Part shown: positions 1 to 6,142 of the stretch, one piece after another
Position numbering within the stretch: the stretch's first letter is position 1
Layout: each line of letters starts with the position of its first letter
Source: Deltaproteobacteria bacterium
Lineage (GTDB): Bacteria; Myxococcota; XYA12-FULL-58-9; JAUUZB01
DNA length: 7,245 nucleotides
Reading direction: 5' to 3'
Assembly: GCA_030590185.1 (NCBI GenBank)
Contig: JAUUZB010000171.1
Coordinates: 1 to 7,245, forward strand
The notes under the pieces: generated by a model
Told to the model about the DNA's origin: nothing
Database searches by the model: none
Seen by the model: only the letters and a program-made list of their open reading frames with translations
Made by a program: the position numbers and the translations under genes

Positions 1-2303
1 CGACCGCGCCGCCACGGACCTAGGCGCTCGACGTGGCGCAGGTGCCTAGCGGTGTGGCCCAGCAGCTCAAAACCACGGTGCAACGCCGACAGGGCCGGGT
101 CCTTGCGCAACAGGTTGAGCCGCACGCCCTGCCCGCCTCCGATCTGACGCAACTGGCGGGTATACTGTCGCAGCCGCCCGGCCGCGCCGCCGTCGCCCAA
201 TAGGCTATTGCCGACGTGGGCCGCCTCGGCCGCGCCCTCGCCCTGGGCTATCGCCTCGGCGAGGCCGGTGAGCACCATGGTGTTGTGTTTGAGTACCTCG
301 TGTCTGATCGCCGACAGGACGCGCTGCACCTCCGGACCGGTTTCCGGGTGGGAGCGCAGGAGCGACGCCAAGGTCTCCCCGCCGTGCAGGTGGCGAAAGA
401 CCAGCACGACGATCAGGATGAGCAGGAAGATCACGGCGCTGGCGCCCAGGCCAAAGCCGAGGAGCGTGCCGCGAAGATCGCTGGCGAGCCCGCGGGCATG
501 ACCGTCGTAGGCAGAGGCCGTGGCCGGGGGTCGCGCCAGGTACCGTTCGACCCGCTGTCGCGCCGTCATCAGCTCGCGCAGTCCACCGAGCCGTTGCCAG
601 AGTGGCCGTCGTTGGTGGTCCGCGAGGGCCAGGCGGGCCAGGTGGTAGCTCGCCTCCGCGTCGCCGAGCGCCTCGGCGGCACGGAACTGCTCCAACGCCG
701 CGGCGGGCTCGCCCATCTCCTCGCGCAGCAACCCGAGCTCGGTGTGAACCGCTGGCTGCTGCGCATCGAGCTCCAGGGAGGACTCGAAGGTCGCCACCGC
801 CTCGGCCGGCCGACCGGCGGCGCTCAGGATCCGCGCCCGCAGGTTGCGCAGGGAGGCCGACCCGTCCTGCTCGGCGGCGCGGCGCAGCTCTGCCATGGCC
901 GCATCGGTCTCGCCGCGGGCGAGCAGCACCCGGACTCGGTTGAAGATCTCGCGCAGCTGCGCGGAATCCGCCTCTGTCGGATCGGCGTCACCGCTCGCGC
1001 CGCTCTGGTGCAGCAGACTCTGCAGAGTGGCGCGCAACAGTAACGCCTCGAGTCGCAGGTCCGGGGACGCCTCGGCCAGGAATGCTTCCACCGCGCGCAG
1101 GGCCCGGGGAAAGTCACCGGTCACTCGGTAGGCACGGGCGAGCTGAAGCCGCAGCTCGCCCGGCTGACGCAGGAGCTGGACCGCGCGCTCGAGCAACAGC
1201 ACCGCCGTGGCGGACTGCGGCGGGTCAGCGGCCAGGTAGAGCTCGGCCAGCCGGGCGTGGGCCTCGGGGTGTCCTTGATCGAGGGCGAGGGCGCGAAGGA
1301 AGGTCAGCTCCGCCTCGTCGCTTCGGCCGTCGGCGCGCAACAGGTCGCCGAGGGCGAGTCGCGCCTCGCTGAAGGCCGGCGCGAGCTGCAGTGCCTCGCG
1401 CAACGCCGCCTCCGCCTCGGGTAGTCGTCGTTGACGCGCATAGGCAGCGGCCTGTTCGTGGAGAGAGCGAGCCCGCGGGGCAATCTCGACCGACCGGCGG
1501 GTCCAACCAAAGCGCCGTGCTTCGTCGTCGACCTCGAGCTGTCGGATCCGATCGACCGCCAGCGCCGCGGCCTCGGGTTCCCCGGAGGCGGCGACCCGTT
1601 GGTACCAACGCGTCGCCTCCCGCGGTCGTCCGAAGTCGCGATACAGGTCGCCCACCTCGAGTAGGAGGGCGGTGTCGATCGGCTCGGCGCGCCGCACCGC
1701 CTCGAGGTAGAGCCGCTCCGCCGCAAGCAGCTGTGCCTGCCGTGCTTCGAGGCGTGCCTGGCGCAACAGGATCTCTCCGGTGTTGCCCGCCCGCTCGCGG
1801 GCGTCCAGCAACAACTCCCGGGCCTCGTCGAGTCGCTCCGGGCCGACCTCGGCGAGCAGGTCAGCGAGGTTGAGGTAGGCGATCACCCGCTCCGGATCGA
1901 GCTCGAGGGTCAGGCGATAGAACTCCTCGGCGCGCTCGAGGTTGCCGAGGCGGTGATAGGTGAAGGCGACGTTGTTCGCGATCTCCGCATCGAGGGGCGC
2001 CAGGGCATGGGACTCCAAAAACGCGGTGAGCGCCGCCGGGTAATCCTCCCCCTCGACGTGCTTGAGCCCCTCGGCGTTCCCCTCCCGGGCGAGTCGAGCG
2101 ACGATGCCGTCCAACAACGGCTTGGTGATGCTGGAACCCGCCCCAGCGCCGCCGGCACCCGCGCTCGCCCCCGCACTCCCCCCCGTCCCCGCACCCGCAC
2201 TCGCACCCGCACTCGCCCCCGCGTCACCCGAGCCCTCGCCGCCCATGGCGCCGCCCACGCCGGGGGTTTGGGCAACGAGCGCTAACATCAAGAGCAGGCT
2301 CAT
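1..2303 (-). CDS. TPR-repeat membrane sensor, probable histidine kinase (3' end beyond window)
   Basis: Probably the sensor of a two-component system; 767 residues are visible and the frame runs off the left edge. Residues 1-12 are a short hydrophobic signal-like segment, followed by a Gly/Ala/Ser-rich linker (about 23-58) and a long helical region (about 73-590) with many TPR-like repeats, for example near 106-139, 212-245, 277-345 and 485-549. A single membrane span lies at about 612-637. After it comes I-R-H668-E-V-L-K-H-N-T, which resembles the phosphoacceptor helix of histidine kinases (His, acidic +1, polar +4). The ATP-binding domain would lie outside the window, so the kinase call is inference. 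If the N-terminus is a signal peptide, the TPR part is periplasmic. The ATG at 2303 lies 31 bases after the regulator's stop, behind purine-rich sequence (GAGGTGCGGGGGG). The adjacent sigma-54 response regulator supports a sensor role. The alternative is a TPR scaffold protein with no kinase activity. Confidence 0.75.
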   Translation of the reverse strand, partial: MSLLLMLALVAQTPGVGGAMGGEGSGDAGASAGASAGAGTGGSAGASAGAGGAGAGSSITKPLLDGIVARLAREGNAEGLKHVEGEDYPAALTAFLESHALAPLDAEIANNVAFTYHRLGNLERAEEFYRLTLELDPERVIAYLNLADLLAEVGPERLDEARELLLDARERAGNTGEILLRQARLEARQAQLLAAERLYLEAVRRAEPIDTALLLEVGDLYRDFGRPREATRWYQRVAASGEPEAAALAVDRIRQLEVDDEARRFGWTRRSVEIAPRARSLHEQAAAYARQRRLPEAEAALREALQLAPAFSEARLALGDLLRADGRSDEAELTFLRALALDQGHPEAHARLAELYLAADPPQSATAVLLLERAVQLLRQPGELRLQLARAYRVTGDFPRALRAVEAFLAEASPDLRLEALLLRATLQSLLHQSGASGDADPTEADSAQLREIFNRVRVLLARGETDAAMAELRRAAEQDGSASLRNLRARILSAAGRPAEAVATFESSLELDAQQPAVHTELGLLREEMGEPAAALEQFRAAEALGDAEASYHLARLALADHQRRPLWQRLGGLRELMTARQRVERYLARPPATASAYDGHARGLASDLRGTLLGFGLGASAVIFLLILIVVLVFRHLHGGETLASLLRSHPETGPEVQRVLSAIRHEVLKHNTMVLTGLAEAIAQGEGAAEAAHVGNSLLGDGGAAGRLRQYTRQLRQIGGGQGVRLNLLRKDPALSALHRGFELLGHTARHLRHVERLGPWRRG
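2130..2237 (-). repeat. Low-complexity Gly/Ala/Ser codon repeat
   Basis: On the coding strand the unit GGTGCGAGTGCG and close variants recur, giving an Ala/Gly/Ser/Thr-only linker at residues 23-58 of the TPR sensor, between the signal-like N-terminus and the first helical repeats. It probably acts as a flexible tether. The near-identical 12-base units make the tract prone to length change by slippage. Confidence 0.8.
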
Positions 2304-2334
2304 CGCACCCCCCGCACCTCGATCCGCACCGAGC

Positions 2335-3954
2335 TCACCGCATCTCCCGCACCTTGAGCCCGAGCTGGTTGAACCGCAGGCGCACGGCGCGGGCCTTGCT
2401 GGTCTCCCCCAACAAGACCTCTGCCATGCGAGCGAAGTCGCCGCGGGTCCGCTCGAACAGCCCCCGGTAGTACTGGCGTTCGACGTCGTTGGCCACGGCG
2501 TTCAGGGTTTGGCCGGCGCGCACCCGTACGTTGAACAGGTGACCGTTGGTGCCGCCCGGGGTCTCCTCGGCGGCAATCGGCGCGGCCGCGGCCAACAGCT
2601 CACCGACCAGGCCGGTGTCGACCTGCAACCGCGTCGAGCTGACCGGCAGGCCCTCGCGCAGGGCATCGACCGCGGCCACCAGGGTGAAGGTCACCAGGTT
2701 CTGCATCACCATGCTGAGCTCGCGCAGGTTCCCCGGCCAGCTGTGCTCGTTCAGCATCTTCCAGGCCGGGGTCGGGATGGCGATCTGGAGCCCATCGGCG
2801 GCGCGTTTGTCGCGCCCGATCACCAACTCGAGTGGCGCCTCCTCGGGGAGGCCGGCGGCTCGGGCGAGCTGCTGGCGCAGGCTGGCGTTGTCCGCGTCGT
2901 TGGCGGCGCGCTCCGCTAGGCGTCGGGCGAAGAAGGCGAAGTCGCCGGTGCGCTCGCGCAGCGGCGGCAAGCGAACCCGCGTGGCTGGACCGAGGCGCAT
3001 GTAGAGGTCCTGCCGGAAGCGACCCTCGGCCACGGCGCGGTCGAGGGGGCTGTTGCTGCCGGCGATCACCTTGACGTCGACGTCGACCTGCTTGGTGCCC
3101 CCGAGGGGTCGCAGGCGTCTGTCTTGCAGCACGAGCAGGAGCTGCTTTTGGATCTCCAGCGGTACATTTTGGATCTCGTCGATGAACAGGGTGCCGCGGT
3201 GGGCCATCTCGAAGACGCCCTTGCGGTCGGCGACCGCGCCGGTAAACGCGCCGCGCAGGGCGCCGAACAGGTGGGCCGGGATCAGATCCCGCGGGATGGT
3301 GGAGAGATCGAGCACCACGAAGGGCCCTGGCCGGCCGCTGTTCTCGTGGATGAAGCGCTCGGCGAGGAACGATTTGCCCGTGCCGGTCTCACCCTCGAGG
3401 ATGATCGGCAGGGTGCCACGGGCCAGCACCGCGAGGCGCCGGCGGAGGGCGCGTAGGGTGCGGTCGGCGCCCCACAGGATTGCCTCCTCCTCCAATCCCT
3501 GGGCGGCCTCCTGGAGCGCCGCGTTGATCCGGATGCGCAGGCTGTCGAGGTCGTCGTTGTCGAGGAAATAGGTCATCGACTCGGCGGCGAGATCGCCATC
3601 CACGTCGACCAGGGAGAGATCCTCCACCGCGGTGAGCAACACCACCGGCAGGTTCGGGTGGCGCTTGCGCAGCTCGCGCAGGATGGCCACGCCCTGAAAG
3701 CGTCGGGTACGGCGCGGGGAGAAGCCCTCGGCCACCGGCAGCAAGCGATCCTCCGGCACGTCGAAGCGCACGTCGAGCAGCACCACGTCGATTTCGCCGG
3801 CGTGGGCCGCCAGGTAGTCCAGGGCGGCGGGACCATCCGGCAGGCGGGCGGGCTCACTGGAGTCGGGGCGCACCAGTTCCAGCTCCGGCGCCTGCTCCTC
3901 GAGCACCCGGGCGTACTCTAAGCCGTCATCGATCACCAAGACGCGTGGTTTCAT
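2335..3954 (-). CDS. Sigma-54-dependent response regulator (atypical REC, AAA+, Fis-type HTH)
   Basis: 539-residue transcription activator of the NtrC type. Residues 1-150 form a receiver domain with acidic pair D9/D10, likely phosphoacceptor D61 and T108. There is extra sequence after D61 (about 64-86), and the usual conserved Lys is replaced by D132 in Y-F-L-D132-N-D. The AAA+ domain (about 160-420) has Walker A GETGTGKS (188-195), GAFTGA loop (235-240) for sigma-54 contact, Walker B TLFIDE (255-260), an arginine-finger region R312-R320 and sensor II WPGNLREL (406-413). A Fis-like helix-turn-helix ends the protein (about 491-533). The ATG at 3954 begins the receiver directly (MKPRVLVIDD) and lies 1 base after the preceding stop, with GGGG at 3961-3964 as ribosome site. 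The frame is open to 4173, but that extension overlaps the upstream gene and does not resemble a domain. It probably activates sigma-54 promoters, including that of its own operon. The family call is secure; the targets are inferred. Confidence 0.95.
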   Translation of the reverse strand: MKPRVLVIDDGLEYARVLEEQAPELELVRPDSSEPARLPDGPAALDYLAAHAGEIDVVLLDVRFDVPEDRLLPVAEGFSPRRTRRFQGVAILRELRKRHPNLPVVLLTAVEDLSLVDVDGDLAAESMTYFLDNDDLDSLRIRINAALQEAAQGLEEEAILWGADRTLRALRRRLAVLARGTLPIILEGETGTGKSFLAERFIHENSGRPGPFVVLDLSTIPRDLIPAHLFGALRGAFTGAVADRKGVFEMAHRGTLFIDEIQNVPLEIQKQLLLVLQDRRLRPLGGTKQVDVDVKVIAGSNSPLDRAVAEGRFRQDLYMRLGPATRVRLPPLRERTGDFAFFARRLAERAANDADNASLRQQLARAAGLPEEAPLELVIGRDKRAADGLQIAIPTPAWKMLNEHSWPGNLRELSMVMQNLVTFTLVAAVDALREGLPVSSTRLQVDTGLVGELLAAAAPIAAEETPGGTNGHLFNVRVRAGQTLNAVANDVERQYYRGLFERTRGDFARMAEVLLGETSKARAVRLRFNQLGLKVREMR

Positions 3955-3955
3955 G

Positions 3956-4375
3956 TCAGGCCCCGTTGAGGGTGGTGAGTAGCTCGCGGATGGCCGGCCC
4001 CACCGCGCCCAGGTCGGTCTCGATGGCGGTGCGGTCGAGGGGGGCGTCGCCCTCCAATTGGGCCTCCCAGCTGAGCGCCTGCTCCACCACCCGGGTGAGC
4101 GTCGCGAAATCGGGTGTCGTCTGGAGCGCGGCCGGGGCCTCGGCCAGAAAATCGCCCCACAGATCTCGGGCACCGCGGGGTCCGGCTGGTCCCCGCATGG
4201 TGGCGCGCAGGGCGCGGCCCAGGGCGTCGCGAACCTCCCCGGGGGCCGCGTCCCGGGGCAAAAAGCTCAGGGGCATGCGAAGATATTTGCCGAGGTCGTG
4301 CTGGAGATCCGCGACCAGGTCGATCGCCTCCTCGAGGGCATCAGGATCGAGTTGGACCGCCATCCGGGCCATCAT
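3956..4375 (-). CDS. Small helical protein with His-Asp-x-x-Lys motif, possible phosphotransfer partner
   Basis: 139 residues, predicted soluble and mostly helical, with no signal peptide or membrane span. I do not recognise the family. Near the N-terminus, D-L-Q-H26-D-L-G-K-Y-L lies in a helix and resembles the phosphoacceptor box of histidine kinases (His, acidic +1, polar +4). The last gene of the operon has I-R-H-E-V-L-K in the equivalent style, so both share H-[D/E]-x-x-K. A role as a stand-alone phosphotransfer, phosphatase or kinase-docking protein for the regulator is inference. The stop lies 1 base before the regulator's ATG (TGACATG), which implies translational coupling and matched expression. 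Possible starts are the ATGs at 4375, 4372 and 4363. None has a strong Shine-Dalgarno sequence, so the exact N-terminus is open. Its position between an exported protein and the regulator, all on one strand with short gaps, supports a real gene. Confidence 0.75.
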   Translation of the reverse strand: MMARMAVQLDPDALEEAIDLVADLQHDLGKYLRMPLSFLPRDAAPGEVRDALGRALRATMRGPAGPRGARDLWGDFLAEAPAALQTTPDFATLTRVVEQALSWEAQLEGDAPLDRTAIETDLGAVGPAIRELLTTLNGA

Positions 4376-4396
4376 GCTAGGATTTGTCGTCGATTT

Positions 4397-5113
4397 CTAT
4401 GATTTTGAGCGGTCCGGGACCTGGACCCGCTCGACGCGCTCGAGGGTCGGTCCGCGCCGGTCGTCGTCGAGACGGATCCAGAGGCGGGCAAAGCCCTGGG
4501 AGGGGCAGCAGTTCGGGTCCTCCTCCAGGTAAACGCCCTTGGTGAGCACCAGCCGGTCACCGATCACCTCGATGCGGCCGCCGCGAAAGCCAAAGCTCAA
4601 CCCTGGGTCGAGCCGACCGGCCGCGGTGCGCAACGCGACCCCGAGCTCCGCCACGTCCTCGCACTGGACCCGGCCATGGGCGAGGGAGTAACGCACCACC
4701 AGCGGGTAGCCGCCGTTGCCCATGCGCCGCACCAATAGGGCTTGCTGGCTGCCATCGGGCCGCGGCAACGCGATGGGCGGCTCGAGCCAGCCATCCCAGT
4801 ACCGTTGAGCCTCGGGCTCGCCGGGCAGCGTGATCCCGGCTGGACCGCAGATGTCCGGCACGCATTGCGCACGCCGATTCGAATGCCCAGGGCAGATATC
4901 GACCTGATCCTCACCGGCGCAGCGCCAATGGCTCAGAACCTGGGTCGCACCCTCGCCGTCGCGTAGCTCCACCGACGCCACCTCCGCGCAGGTCGCGGCT
5001 GGCTCAGCGGCGTCGCAGCTGCGGGGAAAGGCGAGCACGCACAGGGCGACGCCGAGCAAGAGCACCGCTGCCGAGCGGCCAACCATGGGTTGATGGGCGA
5101 TGGGATGGGACAC
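4397..5113 (-). CDS. Exported cysteine-containing protein, unknown function
   Basis: 238 residues from the GTG at 5113, chosen because AAGGAG lies 6 bases upstream of it. A longer in-frame GTG at 5191 has no ribosome site and would lie upstream of the predicted transcription start. Residues 10-36 form a signal peptide: Arg13, a hydrophobic core of Val, Leu and Ala, then F-P-R-S-C-D-A-A with likely cleavage around 35-36. Cys33 is not in a normal lipobox, so a periplasmic or secreted product is more likely than a lipoprotein. The mature part has eight cysteines (42, 65, 74, 84, 89, 151, 202, 203), probably disulfide-bonded. The segment E-E-D-P-N-C-C-P-S-Q-G-F-A-R-L-W near 197-212 loosely resembles the Asn-Cys-Cys-Pro-Ser stretch of some secreted actinobacterial lipoproteins (LppP/LprE-like), but I would not assign the family on that. 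As first gene of the operon, 21 bases before the next, it may supply or modulate the signal for the TPR sensor; that is inference. Confidence 0.85.
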   Translation of the reverse strand: MSHPIAHQPMVGRSAAVLLLGVALCVLAFPRSCDAAEPAATCAEVASVELRDGEGATQVLSHWRCAGEDQVDICPGHSNRRAQCVPDICGPAGITLPGEPEAQRYWDGWLEPPIALPRPDGSQQALLVRRMGNGGYPLVVRYSLAHGRVQCEDVAELGVALRTAAGRLDPGLSFGFRGGRIEVIGDRLVLTKGVYLEEDPNCCPSQGFARLWIRLDDDRRGPTLERVERVQVPDRSKS

Positions 5114-5119
5114 GGCCTT

Positions 5120-5125
5120 CTCCTT
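5120..5125 (-). promoter_or_regulatory. Strong Shine-Dalgarno sequence AAGGAG that sets the GTG start
   Basis: AAGGAG on the minus strand, 6 bases upstream of the GTG at 5113. It decides the start of the exported protein against the GTG at 5191 and the internal ATG 27 bases downstream. It overlaps the right arm of an inverted repeat whose other arm lies at 5155-5161. Confidence 0.8.
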
Positions 5126-5161
5126 GCACGGGGTGCTGGGTTCCCCAACAGCAATGCAAGG
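5122..5161 (-). repeat. Inverted repeat CCTTGCA...TGCAAGG linking -12 box and ribosome site
   Basis: Perfect 7-bp arms at 5155-5161 and 5122-5128 separated by 26 bases. The first arm contains the TTGCA of the predicted -12 element; the second contains most of the Shine-Dalgarno sequence. Between them is a small hairpin, TGGG-GAA-CCCA (5147-5137). RNA starting upstream of 5161 could fold and cover the ribosome site, while RNA starting at the predicted start near 5144 would lack the first arm. It could equally be a DNA-level operator or chance. Confidence 0.4.
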
Positions 5162-5171
5162 CGAGGGCCAA
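5155..5171 (-). promoter_or_regulatory. Candidate sigma-54 (-24/-12) promoter of the signalling operon
   Basis: The minus strand reads TTGGCCCTCGCCTTGCA. Against the sigma-54 consensus YTGGCACG-N4-TTGCW it keeps TTGGC, the second C of the -24 block, TTGC and the final A, with the correct 10 bases between GG and GC; two -24 positions differ. The predicted start is near 5144, giving a leader of about 31 bases to the GTG at 5113. The operon downstream encodes a sigma-54 activator with an intact GAFTGA loop, which makes the match more credible. Confidence 0.6.
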
Positions 5172-5185
5172 GGCCAGGTCGGCTC

Positions 5186-5198
5186 TAACACTTTGAAA
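5186..5198 (-). promoter_or_regulatory. IHF-like site between putative enhancer and sigma-54 promoter
   Basis: The minus strand reads TTTCAAAGTGTTA, which matches the IHF consensus WATCAA-N4-TTR at all but one specified position. It lies about 42-54 bases upstream of the predicted start, in a locally AT-rich patch, where IHF usually bends DNA at sigma-54 promoters. The E. coli consensus may not hold exactly in this organism. Confidence 0.35.
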
Positions 5199-5235
5199 TC
5201 AGACAGATTGGTCGACCCACCGCCGCCCCAGGGAT

Positions 5236-5267
5236 CACCATTCGTCGCAGACTATCTATGAATGATG
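5236..5267 (-). promoter_or_regulatory. Imperfect dyad, candidate enhancer site for the response regulator
   Basis: On the plus strand CACCATTC (5236-5243) and GAATGATG (5260-5267) are inverted copies matching at 7 of 8 positions, with 16 bases between them. The centre lies about 107 bases upstream of the predicted sigma-54 start, within the usual range of activator enhancers. A single imperfect dyad can arise by chance, so this is a hypothesis. Confidence 0.25.
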
Positions 5268-5320
5268 GAGTCCCACCGGCATCTTCCCGGAGCCGGGGGG
5301 GGCGGCGCCCGTATGGCCGG

Positions 5321-6049
5321 TTACCTCGGTTGGCAGGTCGGCGTGCACTCGCTCTCGCAGATGCAGCCAACGCCGCAACAACAGCTCGCCATGCCACTGC
5401 AGGCGTCGAGGCAATCCTGGCACGGGTTACCGCACTGACCGCCCGAGCAGACCAGAGGCGAGGTGCATTGCCCGCAGTCACCGCCGCAGCCGTCTGGGCC
5501 GCACACCTTGCCCGTGCAGTTGGGGGTGCAGATTTCGTAGATACCGCCGTACTCAGGGCAGTCGGTGACCGCGCCGTAGGTGGCGGGATCGGCTCCCAAC
5601 AGCTCGAAGTTCGGCCCGGTGCCGCCGTAGTCCAGGACGAAGAGTAGACAGCCGTCGCAATCGTAGCCGTCGTTGCACCAGGTGGCCCAGTCACCCACCG
5701 CCGGCGTGTCCGTTTGGGACACACAGGCGCGACCGTCGGCGACGGTCAATGCTCCGCTCGAGGAGAAGGTCAAGAGAAACTCAGCCTTGGACCCACCCGA
5801 GATGTCGGTGTCCAGGGTAGCCATGGCGGAGTCGTGGGGGTACGGACAATTCGGTACGAATGCGGTACCGCCCGTGCCGCCGGACCCGGCCGTGCCGCCC
5901 GTGCCGGTCGTGCCGCCCGTGCCAGTCGTACCACCAGACCCGGCCGAGCCGCCGGCGCCACCCGTGCCGTCCGTGTCGCCGCAGCCCAACATACTGATCG
6001 AGGTCGCAATTGCTGCGATCGAAAAATAGAGCAGAGTCTTTCTTTTCAT
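5321..6049 (-). CDS. Cys-rich lipoprotein with Gly/Thr/Ser linker
   Basis: 242 residues. Residues 1-22 are a lipoprotein signal peptide (M-K-R-K start, hydrophobic core, M-L-G-C23 lipobox), so the mature protein is probably lipidated at Cys23. Residues about 28-63 are a Gly/Thr/Ser/Ala linker. A central domain (64-175) that I do not recognise contains five cysteines. The C-terminal third is Cys-rich: CGPDGCGGDCGQC at 183-195, a run of three cysteines at 223-225, and C-E-S-E-C-T-P-T-C near the end. CG.DGCGG.CG.C motifs are frequent in surface proteins of Myxococcota. The ATG at 6049 has AAGGGG at 6055-6060, 5 bases upstream. It is transcribed in the same direction as the Cys-rich gene before it (93-base gap) and the signalling operon after it (207-base gap). 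Probably an envelope protein; binding or structural role unknown. Confidence 0.9.
   Translation of the reverse strand: MKRKTLLYFSIAAIATSISMLGCGDTDGTGGAGGSAGSGGTTGTGGTTGTGGTAGSGGTGGTAFVPNCPYPHDSAMATLDTDISGGSKAEFLLTFSSSGALTVADGRACVSQTDTPAVGDWATWCNDGYDCDGCLLFVLDYGGTGPNFELLGADPATYGAVTDCPEYGGIYEICTPNCTGKVCGPDGCGGDCGQCTSPLVCSGGQCGNPCQDCLDACSGMASCCCGVGCICESECTPTCQPR
5864..5968 (-). repeat. Gly/Thr/Ser linker repeat in lipoprotein
   Basis: On the coding strand 9- and 18-base units of the form ACGACCGGCACGGGCGGC recur, giving residues about 28-62 made only of Gly, Thr, Ser and Ala. Such tracts tether surface lipoproteins in Myxococcota. The near-identical units suggest expansion by slippage. Confidence 0.8.
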
Positions 6050-6091
6050 GGCATCCCCTTTGGTGAGCTCGATGGTGCTCCCTAGCTCTCG

Positions 6092-6120
6092 TAGGTACCG
6101 CCGCGATGACCCCGGGTCAA
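6092..6120 (-). promoter_or_regulatory. Weak candidate sigma-70-type promoter for the lipoprotein gene
   Basis: The minus strand has TTGACC (6120-6115, five of six matches to the -35 box), a 17-base spacer and TACCTA (6097-6092), a poor -10 box with only its first two bases matching. The start would fall near 6085, about 35 bases before the ATG at 6049. The -10 is weak, and transcription could instead continue from the gene upstream. Confidence 0.25.
6107..6119. promoter_or_regulatory. Short palindrome TGACC-CCG-GGTCA overlapping the putative -35 box
   Basis: Perfect 5-bp arms with a 3-base centre in the 93-base gap between the two Cys-rich protein genes. It overlaps the candidate -35 box, as an operator would. 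As an RNA hairpin it is short and has no following T-run, so it is not a convincing terminator. Confidence 0.3.
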
Positions 6121-6142
6121 ACCGGCGTGTGCCGTGCTCAGC

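Noticed and set aside
216..1043. Plus-strand open frame of 275 codons
   Set aside because: It lies antisense to the TPR sensor, whose frame gives clear repeats and a membrane span. The plus-strand product is Gly/Arg/Gln-rich with no recognisable domain.
2304..2330. Three copies of CGCACC in the gap between regulator and sensor genes
   Set aside because: Unequally spaced, short and GC-rich; more likely part of the purine-rich ribosome site on the minus strand than an operator array.
2062..2919. Long plus-strand open frame of 285 codons
   Set aside because: It spans the end of the regulator gene and the start of the sensor gene on the other strand, shows no domain, and is a typical antisense open frame in high-GC DNA.
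3955..4173. N-terminal extension of the response regulator frame
   Set aside because: The translation is Arg/Pro/Ser-rich and overlaps the 139-residue gene, while the receiver domain begins cleanly at the ATG at 3954.
5114..5191. Longer N-terminus of the exported protein from the GTG at 5191
   Set aside because: There is no ribosome site before it and it contains the predicted sigma-54 promoter. The GTG at 5113 has AAGGAG at ideal spacing and leads straight into a signal peptide.
5221..5308. GCCGCCCC and GGGGCGGC inverted repeat after the lipoprotein gene
   Set aside because: The arms are simple GC runs more than 60 bases apart with no T-run; expected by chance in this composition.
6123..6134. 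CGGC-ACAC-GCCG hairpin just after the stop of the Cys-rich gene
   Set aside because: The stem is only 4 bp and is followed by GTTTG rather than a real T-run; too weak to call a terminator.
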